Origin: Metarhizium brunneum
Lineage: Eukaryota > Ascomycota > Sordariomycetes > Hypocreales > Clavicipitaceae
Direction: 5' to 3'
DNA: 64,000 nucleotides
Assembly: GCF_013426205.1 (NCBI RefSeq)
Contig: NC_089422.1
Coordinates: 6,785,001 to 6,849,000 of the forward strand
The notes beneath the pieces were generated by a model, which saw only the letters and a list, made by a program, of their open reading frames with translations, was not told where the DNA came from and made no database searches. The translations under genes and the position numbers were made by a program. Shown here one piece after another: positions 1 to 11,700 of the stretch (positions are counted from its first letter, which is position 1; each line of letters starts with the position of its first letter).

Positions 1-2592
1 TCCATCGATGAGGAAAAGCGACAAAAGAAAGAGATTGAGCTGCGACATAATAGTAAAGCCAGAAAAGAGCGCTATAATGAAGCAGAAGACTGGGTAATCG
101 TCGGCGGACTGGAGCTGGATAAGCAGGCGCAGGTCGCCTTCCAGGATAAGTCTCAGGCCAATATCAAGTACGGCGGCGACGACAAATTTGAAGTTGTCAT
201 CAAGTTTTCACCATTCGAAGTCGATTTCAAACGTGACGATGAATCTCACATCAAATTCAATGACCGTGGACTGTTCAACATGGAGCACTGGCGACCAAAA
301 ATCGAAAAAGAGAAGACCGAAGGCGATGACAGCAAGGCTGAAGAGAACGCCAAGACTGACGATGGTGAGGACGAGAGCACCTGGTGGGATGAGTCCTTCG
401 GTGGCAACACCGACTCCAAACCCCGTGGTCCGGAGAGTGTGGCTATGGATATCTCCTTTGTTGGATATGAACAAGTCTTTGGCATTCCGGAACACACCGG
501 CTCCATATCTCTCAAGCAGACCCGTGGCGGCGATGGGAACCACCATGAGCCTTATCGTCTGTACAACACCGATGTCTTCGAGTACATCCTAGATAGTCCC
601 ATGACCCTATATGGCGCGATTCCTTTCATGCAGGCGCACCGCAAGGACTCCTCTGTTGGTGTCTTTTGGCTTAATGCCGCCGAGACTTGGATCGACATTG
701 TCAAGGGCAAGGACCACAAGAACCCCCTCAGCTTGGGCAAAGGTGCTAGGACTAGTACACATACCCATTGGATTTCTGAGGCTGGTATTTTGGATGTTTT
801 CGTCTTCTTGGGCCCGACCCCGCGCGATCTTACCAAGAAATACGGTGAACTCACAGGCTACACAGCCATGCCCCAGGAATTCTCCGTTGGTTACCATCAG
901 TGTAGGTGGAACTATATTTCTGATGACGATGTCAAGGACGTTGACCGCCGAATGGACAAGTACAAGATCCCCTACGATGTCATTTGGCTTGACATTGAGT
1001 ACACAGAGGAGAAGAAGTACTTCACATGGGACCCCCACTCCTTTGCTGATCCAGTTGGCATGGGACAACAGCTGGATACCCACGGACGCAAGCTTGTGGT
1101 AATTATTGACCCTCATATCAAGAAGGTAGACAACTACGCCGTTAGCTCAGACATGCTCTCCAAAGACTTTGCTGTTCACAACAAGGATGACGAGACTTAT
1201 GAGGGCTGGTGCTGGCCTGGCTCATCTAACTGGGTCGACTGCTTTAACCCCAAGGCAAATGAGTGGTGGAAGACCTTGTTCAAGTACGACTCGTTCAAAG
1301 GAACCTTGGAGAACACTTTTCTCTGGAACGATATGAATGAGCCGTCAGTCTTCAACGGCCCCGAGACTACCATGCCCAAGGACAACATTCATTTTGGCAA
1401 CTGGGAGCACCGTGATATCCACAACTTGAACGGCCTCACATTCCATAATGCTTCCTGGGAAGCCATGGCCAGCCGCAAGAAGGGGGAGATGCGCCGCCCC
1501 TTCATTCTCACGCGTTCTTTCTACTCTGGCTCTCAGCGACTCGGCGCCATGTGGACTGGAGACAACCAAGCCAACTGGGAGCATCTCGCCGCCTCTATTC
1601 CCATGGTTCTCAACCAGGGCATCTCTGGATTCCCCTTTGCCGGTGCTGATGTTGGAGGCTTCTTTGGCAACCCCGACAAGGACCTAATGGCCCGCTGGTA
1701 CCAAGCCGGCATCTTTTACCCTTTTATGCGAGCACACGCTCACATTGACTCACGCCGTCGCGAACCATACATGCTCGGCGAGCCGTACACGGAAATTCTC
1801 ACTAAAGCACTCCGCCTTCGCTACGCATTGCTTCCTTCATGGTACACAGCATTCTTCCACGCCAACCGCGACGGAAGCCCCATTGTTCGCCCCATGGTCT
1901 GGACTCACCCGTCTGAGGAGAGTGGCTTTGCCATTGATGACCAGCTTTTCCTTGGAACCACCGGTCTGCTGGCGAAGCCTATTGTCGAAAAGGACAAGTT
2001 CTCAACTGACATTTGGATCCCCGATGACGAAATCTATTTTGATTATACTACTTACCAGATTCTCAAAACCCAGAAGAACAAACGTGTAACTGTGGATGCA
2101 GCCATTGATTCTGTACCGTTACTCATGCGAGGTGGTCACATTTTCCCTCGTCGCGATATCCCTCGTCGGTCAAGCGCAGCCATGCGCTTTGACGACTACA
2201 CCCTGGTGGTGACCGTCTCCAAGGATGGTTCCGCCGAGGGAGACTTGTATGCAGATGATGGCGATACTTTTGATCACGAAAAGGGACAATACATCTACCG
2301 CAAATTTAGCCTCGCTGACGGCACCCTCTCATCTGTTGATGCAGAGGGTCGCAGTGCCAAGTCAGTGAAAGCTGGTGGTTGGCTGAAGGCCATGAGCCAA
2401 GTACACGTGGATCGTATTATCATTGTCGGCGCCCCTGCCAGCTTGAATGTGAAGGAGGTGCAGATTGCCTCGGAGGGTAAAACGTGGGCGGTCAAGGTTG
2501 ACTACCACAGTGCTGAGAAGGGGAGGGCAGCATTCGCTGTGCTTGGTCGGGTGGGTGCTAAAATTAGCGAAGACTGGAGCATTAAGATTTAA
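1..2592 (+). CDS. Glucosidase II catalytic alpha subunit (GH31), 5' truncated by window edge
   Basis: This is the 3' part of a glycoside hydrolase family 31 gene. The frame is open from base 1 to the TAA at 2590-2592 (863 residues in window, no intron seen), so the start codon lies upstream. The product should be the ER enzyme that trims the two inner alpha-1,3-glucoses from N-glycans during glycoprotein quality control. The GH31 nucleophile motif WNDMNEPS is at about 1324-1347 (Asp codon at 1330). The acid/base region MWTGDNQANW carries its Asp at 1561. The stretch YHQCRWNY near 895 is also typical of the family. The N-terminal charged part (KRQKKEIELR) and overall length fit glucosidase II alpha better than secreted alpha-glucosidases or xylosidases. 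The missing N-terminus, including any signal peptide, cannot be judged here. Confidence 0.93.
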   Translation, partial: SIDEEKRQKKEIELRHNSKARKERYNEAEDWVIVGGLELDKQAQVAFQDKSQANIKYGGDDKFEVVIKFSPFEVDFKRDDESHIKFNDRGLFNMEHWRPKIEKEKTEGDDSKAEENAKTDDGEDESTWWDESFGGNTDSKPRGPESVAMDISFVGYEQVFGIPEHTGSISLKQTRGGDGNHHEPYRLYNTDVFEYILDSPMTLYGAIPFMQAHRKDSSVGVFWLNAAETWIDIVKGKDHKNPLSLGKGARTSTHTHWISEAGILDVFVFLGPTPRDLTKKYGELTGYTAMPQEFSVGYHQCRWNYISDDDVKDVDRRMDKYKIPYDVIWLDIEYTEEKKYFTWDPHSFADPVGMGQQLDTHGRKLVVIIDPHIKKVDNYAVSSDMLSKDFAVHNKDDETYEGWCWPGSSNWVDCFNPKANEWWKTLFKYDSFKGTLENTFLWNDMNEPSVFNGPETTMPKDNIHFGNWEHRDIHNLNGLTFHNASWEAMASRKKGEMRRPFILTRSFYSGSQRLGAMWTGDNQANWEHLAASIPMVLNQGISGFPFAGADVGGFFGNPDKDLMARWYQAGIFYPFMRAHAHIDSRRREPYMLGEPYTEILTKALRLRYALLPSWYTAFFHANRDGSPIVRPMVWTHPSEESGFAIDDQLFLGTTGLLAKPIVEKDKFSTDIWIPDDEIYFDYTTYQILKTQKNKRVTVDAAIDSVPLLMRGGHIFPRRDIPRRSSAAMRFDDYTLVVTVSKDGSAEGDLYADDGDTFDHEKGQYIYRKFSLADGTLSSVDAEGRSAKSVKAGGWLKAMSQVHVDRIIIVGAPASLNVKEVQIASEGKTWAVKVDYHSAEKGRAAFAVLGRVGAKISEDWSIKI

Positions 2593-5127
2593 GTGTGTAC
2601 TGTAGCTAGAATAGATAAGTTACATACTGTAAACTACTTGCCGAATTATCAAACCGAATCACCGGTAGGCGTGGATCATGTACCTTGCATGACGCGGCTA
2701 AGTGGGAGGCATCTGGCATTCAAGAATCGTGGCGCATTCAGGGGCGGCAGGGAAGAATCCCTTGGCATCGCTAGGATAGGGGGCGGCTAGCTTGGAATTC
2801 GAGGGTTCAACGTTGTCCTTTGGAGCCTGGTTTTTATTTCCGAGAACTTGGATTATTATTAGAATTGAGTTTAAAGTGCTCAGCCCCTGCGAAGTCAGCG
2901 GCTCAAAAGATATTTTTGGCGATTGGTAACGCATGATTTATTTGATTAACACGCATGATACTGGCAATGCACCCTGATCTGTTTACTTGACAAGTTGACG
3001 GCTCCAACTACAATCAAATCAGACGCTGGATTTGAAACAGAAATATGGACCCCATGATTGCAAGAAGGGCTCTGACGACAGCCTGGCAGCATTAGGTGAG
3101 CTGTGACGGGTTGTCACGCAAGTACAACCTGACCCCTGCGGCGCCCTGGGCGTTGTACTCAGTCGGTAGGCCAACTTACAGTTCGGCGTCGCGGATAACA
3201 AGAATTTTCCTATTCGCAGAATGAGGTCCCCGACAGCATGGCCTCAGACCATCGAAACTTGTTGTCAGGCCCTCAATCAAGGCACGGGAGATCGTCCCCC
3301 GAAGCCCTCCTCGCACTGCCACAGGCGAGATTGGCGCCCGTTTTGGCTACCGCTCCCCCCCCTGCAGCCGCGTTCCATTCCCACCACTCCGTACCAAATG
3401 AACGGATGCCGTTTGATTGACTAATGGGCATGCTTGCGTGTCTCACAGTTTGAATGCACCGGAGCGGGACTGGGTGCGGCGCCGAGAAACAACCTCCGGA
3501 TCACAGTACGACCACCGGCCCACAGACGGCACCGGGTTCGCGGAAGGCCCTGGAATCTCTTTGAGTGACGAGAATCGAAAGGATCGGCGTGAGCTACTGA
3601 GGGGGCCGAGCTTCCCGGTGCGTAGAGCCTCAGCGTGGGCTATTCATTGGGCTAGGCCGCGGTCGCTGTTGAAGTCGCATAACCGCGGATGAAAGAAAAC
3701 CAAGGTCGAGTTCGGGGGTGGCCAAAGACGGCTGTCCCAGACTTTGGGCATTGAATGGCCTGCGACGTCTGCAAGTACTAACGCAAGGTCTCTCCTCTGA
3801 AGGGCTCTAACAAAGAAAATTTGCTTGTCCGACTCTGTGCACGGTCATGCCGGCATGGGATAACTAACTAACTAACTAATTGCTTGACGGGCTCCGGCGT
3901 TGGCCCTTGCAGATGTTGCAGCCAGTTTTTTTTTTCGCCCCATGTTGTTGGATGGCGTGGCCCTCAACATGACGGATGGATTGTGTTTGTGGCACGACGT
4001 GGGTGGTTTTCGGGGTTGGTAGCCAGGTTCCACTGAGCTTGTTATCGACGGCCATCTCGTTGGCCAAAGTCTCAGGCTTGCAGGCTTGCCAAGACACTTG
4101 AGCTCATAGATGAGATCAACCAGAGGCCATTGATCTCCACGCTCCGGTGTGTGGTGTGTGCTGCAACGTAAATTCTCCGTGCGCCAGAAAAATCGTTTGT
4201 ACTGGTAGTCTGTCTTTTGTGGAGCGACGTCTGAATCGACCCGCACGACCTTGTCATCGTGGCCTCGGCCCATGGGGGATCGTGCCTTGGCCTTGAGCGA
4301 AAAATGAACTTGACTGTTTGAACATTGAAGAAGGATTGGGGCTCGATTGCGAGTTTATAACACTGAGAAATCGGAAGAGTCGGGGGCAAATGTTTGCCGC
4401 ACATTCGATAAGTTCAGTACCAAGGTAATTCAGGTACTGTCCCAATAAGGCTTGGTGCCACACTTGCGGTAACAGGTAACTGCCGCTGGATGCTCCTTCC
4501 CTAATCTTCTCTTCCCCTGGCCCTTTTCCCTCGAAACGGCTTCCCGGAGGCTAGCCAAATCGAACTTGACTTGACTAGACACAATCCACACCACCACCAT
4601 TTCTCCAATCCACTTATCTTTGTTCTCTTTCCCCCCAATTCAACGTTGAGTAATTTTCTTATTCTATTATTCCCAACGCTCTTCCTTTTCTATTTTATCT
4701 GCTTCGCCTCCAGGCACGTTTCGTTTATTCGTATTATATGCGTCTTCTTTGCCATATTTGTTCTCTTCAATCTTGCCTTCTTCTTACTGCAATACCCTCT
4801 GGCTTCCTTGGCCCAAACGACATCATCACACTCCGTCGTCACACAAGAGGTTCCATTCACTGTAGCTCAATACCCACTTTTGCGTTTGCTATTTCGTCAC
4901 TCGCTCCACATATTGCAGTTCAATTCTCAAAGCAAGCACTGATTGCGAGGTTATAAGATCCTTGGGCATCTCTGCCGTATTTACAGTCATTTTGGCAAAC
5001 CAGTTGGGCCAACAAGACGGACTGGCCCAAGTCACACAGACGCCTTTACACATCCCTCCTGTGCTAATTTGCGTCGATTTCGATTTCAGAGCCTTGGTAC
5101 GGAGTATAGTCCATCAGGCGGGCCATC
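2593..5127. other. Intergenic region and long 5' leader of the MscS-like gene
   Basis: I see no convincing gene in these 2.5 kb; short open frames lack family features or consistent codon use. A TAAC tetranucleotide run lies at 3861-3880. From about 4570 to 4900 the plus strand is rich in C and T tracts, as is common in leaders and core promoters of filamentous fungi, so transcription of the downstream channel gene probably begins there. The octamer TACGGAGT lies at 5098-5105, about 22 bases before the channel ATG. Confidence 0.6.
3861..3880. repeat. TAAC tetranucleotide microsatellite
   Basis: Four perfect TAAC units followed by one imperfect unit (TAAT). It is intergenic, and no function is implied. 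Confidence 0.9.
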
Positions 5128-7701
5128 ATGGCTAGCTCGGCGCAACCGCATGATCATGACATGTATCAACAAGGCCCAGAGCCCTTCCCCGACATTGAAT
5201 TGCAACACACCAACCGAAATGACCGTGACTCTACGCACGAGAAGCCCCCGCTGCCATCTCTAGACACTCTGAACTCTCTGCAGCACCAAGAGTCTACGGG
5301 AATTGAGACTGTGGCCCTGTCACCATCCGTTCAACGCGCCGACGCGAGTCGTCACATTGATGACCTGGAACTCCTACGAGCAGAGCGACTTATTTCGAAC
5401 CAGGAGCACGAAGCCACGAAAACTGCATCCAAGAACAGAGCCCATAACGTTGAGCCTGAAGATGCGTTCAACCCAACCGTCACCAAGGAGGAGCATGTCA
5501 GGAAGAGGAATGAGGATGCCGCTCTGTACAAGTTCTGGCTGTTTCTTAAAAAGTTTCCTCGGTTCGTCCGATATTTGGTCTACTTGTTTCCCGGAGCCGC
5601 TCTGCTTCTGATTCCTGTGCTTCTCGGCGCTTTCAGGTATAACGACGGCAGTAATCTGGTTGGTGGTGACGGGGGTGTCGAACTGATGTGGTTTGGAATT
5701 TGGCTTGAGATTGTCTGGGCCTCGTTGTGGGTGTCACGAATGTTGACCAGTTTGCTACCACACATATTCCAAGGAGTTGCAACCATGCTGGGGTCGACCA
5801 CCACCAAGAAATGGCGCGATATCGGTGCGCAATTGGAACTTCATACGGCACTGTTTCTATGGTTCCTCGCCATTTTGATCTCATTCAAGCCTACCAACAA
5901 TGGACATCGACGCGGTACTCCTGACAAGGACAGCTCTGGTAACGACTGGGTGGACATTGTGAACAAAGTCATCATCTCGCTATTCGTCCTCTTCACTCTC
6001 AATTTCGTCGAAAAGATTCTGATACAGTGGATTGCTACATCGTTTCATCAACGCACCTACTCCACTCGAATTGAAAACAACAAGGGTGACATCCGGCAGC
6101 TTGTGCAGTTATTTGAATTTGCCAAGGCAAAGCTGGAGGACACTGACAAGTTTTGGCAAGGCCGTGACGGAAACAGCAATGCTAGTGGCACGCAAACCCC
6201 AATGGCCAACTTCCACGAAGGTGCCCGTCAGGTACTTGGAAAGGTTGGATATGTTGCTGGGCGAGTTGGAAACGACCTCATTGGCAGAAAAGTCAACACA
6301 AATCACCCTCGGAAAGTCGTTTCTGAGTTGCTTCGAACCACGTCTTCTGCACACACGCTGGCCCGCCTTATCTACCGTAGCGTGGTTCGTGAGGATCGGG
6401 ATACTGTATATCCAGAAGATTTGAAACAAGTATTCGCTACCCAGGAGGAGATTGACGCAGCGTTCGGCGTATTCGATAAAGATCTCAATGGCGACATCTC
6501 CATGGATGAGTTCGAAGCTGTGTGTAATGAGATCCGTCTCGAAAAGAAGGCCATCGCCGCCTCGCTCAAGGATCTTGACTCGGTCATCCAGAAGCTCGAC
6601 AAGGTTTTCCTTTTCATCATTGTCGTCATCACCGTCATTGTTTTTGTATCCATCTTCTCCAGTTCTACAGCGGCCGGCTTGGCCTCAGCCAGTACATCTA
6701 TTTTGGGTTTGGCTTGGGTTCTCCAGGCTACCGCTCAAGAGTTTCTTCAGTCAATCATCTTCGTCTTCGTTAAGCATCCCTTCGATGTTGGTGATCGCGT
6801 CACCATCTATGGCTCCACAGGCGCCAATATGACCGGCGACGATTACTACGTTACGGAGATATCCCTTCTCTATACAGAGTTCAAAAAAATGCAGGGGCAC
6901 ATTGTTCAGGCTCCCAATTCTGTGCTCAACACTTTATTCATTCTCAACCAGAGACGATCCAACGGTCTTTCCGATGTTCTTCCGTTGCAGTTCAAGTTTG
7001 GCACTCCTGCATGGATGATTGATGAGCTCAAAGCCCGCATGCTCGATTTCTGTTTGGCCAACAAGCGTGATTACCAGCCGACTATTATTACTGAAATGAC
7101 TGGCGTGGACCAGATTCGCTCTGCAAACATGAACATGGTATTCATTCACAAGTCTAACTTCCAAAATGAGCTTCTTCGCCTCAACCGCCACAACAAGTTT
7201 GTTACCGAACTGGTGTATCAACTGGAGCAAATTGGTATCCAGGGTCCTCTTCGTGTCGACCCTGGTGGCAGCCGCGAGTACCCCATGTACTATGCTGGTT
7301 CACACCCACCGCCGTACAGCAACGGCAAAGAGCAGCAGCACGACATGTCTGCGAGCAATGTGGCATCGCCAGCACCAGCCCCGTCACGAGGAGCGATGCC
7401 ACGTCATAACAGTGTTAGAAGCACGCATATTTCCACCACGAGTGAAGAAGCCATTGTTGACTTCCAAGATGTTTTTGAGAATCGGCGCGAGGAATCTCAA
7501 GCGCGACGAATGGAGTCTATCCGAGAAAAGCACATTGCCGAACAAGCAGAAGCTGAGAAGGAGTCTAGGGCATCTACTACTGGTGCCGCACTGTCACCGA
7601 TACACTCGGTGAATTCCCAACAAAGATCACGATTCTTTGGACGTCACCGAAGCGGGACTAAGAGTCAACAGCATCAACCGCAGCAAAGCGATATAGTTTG
7701 A
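5128..7701 (+). CDS. EF-hand MscS-type mechanosensitive ion channel
   Basis: This single-exon gene of 857 residues starts at an ATG in good context (GCCATCATGGCT). It belongs to the fungal MscS-like channels typified by S. pombe Msy1/Msy2, which sit in ER or internal membranes and help control calcium after hypo-osmotic shock (family knowledge). A charged N-terminal tail of about 135 residues is followed by several hydrophobic helices (about 145-320). An EF-hand loop with DKDLNGDISMDEF follows at about residues 450-462. The Gly/Ala-rich pore helix and MscS core (AGLASASTSILGLAW to HPFDVGDRV) span about residues 515-555, then comes the beta domain. The tail from about residue 720 is Ser/Pro/Gln-rich and probably disordered. 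The EF-hand before the pore helix separates this class from bacterial MscS. Confidence 0.92.
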   Translation: MASSAQPHDHDMYQQGPEPFPDIELQHTNRNDRDSTHEKPPLPSLDTLNSLQHQESTGIETVALSPSVQRADASRHIDDLELLRAERLISNQEHEATKTASKNRAHNVEPEDAFNPTVTKEEHVRKRNEDAALYKFWLFLKKFPRFVRYLVYLFPGAALLLIPVLLGAFRYNDGSNLVGGDGGVELMWFGIWLEIVWASLWVSRMLTSLLPHIFQGVATMLGSTTTKKWRDIGAQLELHTALFLWFLAILISFKPTNNGHRRGTPDKDSSGNDWVDIVNKVIISLFVLFTLNFVEKILIQWIATSFHQRTYSTRIENNKGDIRQLVQLFEFAKAKLEDTDKFWQGRDGNSNASGTQTPMANFHEGARQVLGKVGYVAGRVGNDLIGRKVNTNHPRKVVSELLRTTSSAHTLARLIYRSVVREDRDTVYPEDLKQVFATQEEIDAAFGVFDKDLNGDISMDEFEAVCNEIRLEKKAIAASLKDLDSVIQKLDKVFLFIIVVITVIVFVSIFSSSTAAGLASASTSILGLAWVLQATAQEFLQSIIFVFVKHPFDVGDRVTIYGSTGANMTGDDYYVTEISLLYTEFKKMQGHIVQAPNSVLNTLFILNQRRSNGLSDVLPLQFKFGTPAWMIDELKARMLDFCLANKRDYQPTIITEMTGVDQIRSANMNMVFIHKSNFQNELLRLNRHNKFVTELVYQLEQIGIQGPLRVDPGGSREYPMYYAGSHPPPYSNGKEQQHDMSASNVASPAPAPSRGAMPRHNSVRSTHISTTSEEAIVDFQDVFENRREESQARRMESIREKHIAEQAEAEKESRASTTGAALSPIHSVNSQQRSRFFGRHRSGTKSQQHQPQQSDIV

Positions 7702-8766
7702 AAAGAAGAATGATTATGAACGTTTTCTTTCGGGGTTGTTCTGGAGGCCGGCTACAACCATCATCCTCCCCACCTCCATTTTCTTTTATCTTGCCATGCC
7801 AGTGCAGATGATTGCCGATCAGTACTTTGGGAAAGCAATGGGGCAAGCGCCAGCGTACATGTATTACTTTACACGACACCATATGGATGGATATATTATT
7901 TAGATCAATAGAAATAGAGCGATGACTATGAACCTCCAACAAAGACGCCCAGGACTTGGAAGAACAGAACCATGAAGGGTGACACTGATACCTGGCCTGT
8001 TGGTACAACATTACCACTGGCGCGGAACATCAGAGCTGGAGAAGCTGCTTGATCGACTTTCAGAGAGGCCAGGATTGGCGCCTCACGGCTAATTCAAGGA
8101 GATCAGTGTGGGAGTGGTGTTAACATGGTGATGCCGGTCAACATCTGTCTAGCGGTGACCTTGTGGAAGATTACACATGGAATCATACATGCAGTGCATG
8201 TCAAATGATGCCAAAAATAGACCTCACCTCCCTGGTACGTGCATATGTAGCTTACGGACGGAGACGGATCATTGACAAGCTGGCAGAAGGAGCTGATATT
8301 CCAATGTGAGGTCAACTAGTGCGCCTCCCCGCTCGACGGGCCGTTCGGGGCAGAGGGAAGGAGCTGCAATTTGGAGGAGGAAAGTGCAATTCAGCCGCAG
8401 ATTGTGGCGCCGCCCATGTATCGAGCAGATGAGGATGACGAGTGGTGTCCCGACTCCCCTTGACCTCTGCCTGACCTGTGTAACGAGCGGGTTTCCCGAC
8501 ACGCATCTGTTGTGAGGTGCTGCAGCCGTGGCATTCGGCTGCTATGCTTTGCTTGCTGTTTTGTTTCGCGTCTTGCTTTTCGCCAGGCGCTGTTGCTTCA
8601 TCTGCGTAGCTGGACATTGTGGGCACGGGAGAAGTGGCAGAAGCGACGTGGTTGTGGCGGAATCTGAATGACTACCTAGGTATCGACCTGATGGGAGCTG
8701 GGCGACGAGATCGAAAAACACAATCGTGGTTTGACAGGCGCCGCGACACGAGACGACGAGCCCACA
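7702..8766. other. Intergenic region between channel and WW-protein genes
   Basis: This holds the 3' flank of the channel gene and the 5' flank of the WW-domain gene. Reverse-strand open frames at 8542-9243 overlap the coding start of the next gene and look like shadows. A frame open upstream of the WW gene begins with TTG at 8731, not ATG. I see no gene. Confidence 0.6.
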
Positions 8767-11700
8767 ATGGCCGGTCTGCCTCCTGGTTGGGAGTGGGACT
8801 ACGATGGCCAACGCTGGTTCTACAAATACAAGCCTACAGGACAGATCCAATACCACTTCCCCGCCGAAGGCGATGAGTTTCCGGACTTTGTTGAGGCTGG
8901 CGTGCCAGCGCCAGACCTTGCACCCGAAGAACGACTTGAATCGCAACAGCAGGTCAAGAGGCAGACGAGTTCGGCAGGTAGCGGTGCCGACGCTCGCTCG
9001 AAACGAGCACATATGACGGGCGCAGGCAATGGCAGCGACAATAAATACGCCATGTCCGCGACGGCTAAACCCGTCAGTGCGATATGGGATGGAGACGATG
9101 ATGCAGAAGGTGATGGTGTGTTCCAGCCAGAGAACTTCATGTTTCTTGGGCCCGGGACCTACACCGACGTGAGCCCTTTGGCGGAGGAAGAGGAGGAGGC
9201 AGCCAAAAGGTCTGTTGTTGGAACCATTGGCGAAAGGGTTCAAGGCGGCGAAACTACTGGAACGACGGCAGCAGCATCTGCTAAAGGTGTTAGTCCTCTA
9301 GGAAGCAGCAAGACAACGCCTATGATGGCAAAGAGTGAACCATCGACATCATCACCAGGGCCGGTGGATGCAAGCATCAGGCAAGGCCCTGCTGTTGAAA
9401 GCGCACCAGTTACGCAAAGTGCTCACATTGTCCAGAGCGAGCCTATCCCCTCCCAACCACCTGTTGAAATCGAATCCACTGCCGTTGTTGCAGAGGCGTC
9501 TGACTCTTCAGTCATTCACATGATCGATAGCCGTGAGATGCCCGTGGAAATGATGGGAGACACAATGCATCGGTTCGATCCCGTAGGGTTCGTTGCCGAG
9601 ATGCCCACAGAGCATACGGCTGCGGCACATATTGAGCTGTACCCCGAACCCGTGGAGATTGCGGACAATACAGTGCTTGCGCCGGTCGAAACTGCTGCCG
9701 CAGCGGTTTCAGCAACGGCAATAGCCGAATTACCAGCCAAAAACAGCCCGGTCGCGGGCAAGGAGGCCCCCGTTGTCGACACGCCAAAGGGGCCAGAGGG
9801 GAATCAGTCTACAAGTGGTGAGAGTATTCCAAGTGAGGATGGCACTACATCTACCGAGCAGCAAGCGCCATCAGACCATGTTCAATCACATGGTCAACGA
9901 GTTGTGCCCAGCGAACAGCCAACCGCTCCTCTGACCCAAAATGCTGGGGCGTCATATGCAAACCAAGTCCTCAGACAAGATCCTGGACAGTATGGTCGTC
10001 ATTCAAATGAGCATGGACAGGTTGAGTCTTCAATGCCCACCGAACTAAAGACGTTCAAGATTGCAAGAAAACAGCCAGGAAGTACGCCAGGTACACCTAT
10101 CGCACAGCAATCTCAACAACCGGATTATCAAGCATATATGCCAGGCCAGATGGCTACAACAGCACACTTGCCAATTGAGAAAAGACATAGTAGTATTGGA
10201 CTACAGCGTGAAGCATCTTTAATGATGAACATGAAAAGAAGCTCAGTCAGCATAGACTCCAATTCTGTTCCTCGAGTGCTGTCACCAGCGCAGCATCCGG
10301 TGCCAAATGCGTCATGCGAGCCTCTATCAACCCAATTCACGAAACCAACGACTGATGAAAATAAAACTGATAATACCGACCTGTCCCTGTCTCATGCCCC
10401 ATCAGTACTGAAACCCGCGAGGAATAGAAAGTCGGTGCAGGATTCCCTTCCTCAGAAACAAGTTCCAACGCCAGCCGCTCTTGCAACTCCTCCCGCTCAA
10501 CCAAAACCCGAGTCTCGAAGGTCCGAAGGAATTTCCAAATTCCCATCTGTCCTGCGTCCAGCACGAGGAAGGTCATCAAGCCATCCAGGACAGGTAATTA
10601 ATAGTTCTGTCCGGCAACCGGACCAACATGCAGCGATCTCACAAGACCCTCTGCCGCTCAGGGGCCGGATGTATCAAGTGAACAATAACCAGACTACTAT
10701 TCCACCTCGACAGCCTCCATTTCAGCATCCCCTGTGGGCTACAGTATATGCGGATCACCCAGCAAGGCCAGCCAGTGTAATGCCTATTATAAATCATGTT
10801 CCGTATGGGTCTCAATATTCAGCTGCTGGTTTTGGTCTCGGTCTTATTCCTCGTGGGAACCAATCCTCCCAGCCGTCATTATCAGGGTGTCGGCCGCCAG
10901 AACTTCAAGACCAGCCTTCACCACTACAACGCATGCAGGAGGCCATCGCCAGCCAACCTCCGCGACCTCAAACTGTCGTAGGAGCTATTGAAGCTGATTC
11001 TGCCAACACTACCTACACTACTACTATTGTTCCGCCACAACAACTAGTGTCAGTTCAACCTGTTATCAAGGATCTCGTAACAGAACAGTTGGATCGACCT
11101 CAGAATGTTCCAGCAGTTGTTCAGCCCAAGTCAGTTGATAGCCAATTACAGGTTCAACCAGCACAAAAAGTTCGCGATGAAGACGCAGAGCAACCTCAGC
11201 CTCAACCGCAGCCGCAGCTGCAACAGAAGCCCTCAATATCACAGTCCCAGCTCACGCCGACACAGCTTGGACAAAATGTGGCAGGCGAACAACCCACTCT
11301 ATCGCAGAACCTTCAAACTGCCGCCAGCATCGGCACGGCCGTTGAAACGCAATCTCTGCCGACCCAGCAGGAACCACAAAAGAAACTTCCACCCTCATTC
11401 TTCCAAGTTCAACCCCTTCAGCAGATCCAGAATGCAGAAGCTGGGCAGCCCAGTCAACTGCAAAGTCTCTTGGCCCCTCTAGGTATCGCGCAACGTGCTG
11501 GGGGCCACCCCCCTTCTATTCAGCAAGAATCATCTACAACATCGCGCCTGCAAGATACTCAAAATGCGGTAGCTGGACAGCCAAGCCAAATGCAGAACGA
11601 CACATCACGGCAGCCTCCGGGGCCTCAAAGTGTAATTGAAACTATTCAACACAGCTCTCCTCCCAAACCTCCCAAAAATGCGTTCTCTCCAGACCCCAGT

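Noticed and set aside
4571..4942. Hydrophobic 123-codon frame upstream of the channel gene
   Set aside because: It begins at TTG, and its Phe/Leu richness follows from the pyrimidine-rich leader rather than from a membrane protein.
8731..8766. Earlier start for the WW-domain protein
   Set aside because: The codon at 8731 is TTG; the first ATG in frame is 8767, just before the WW domain.
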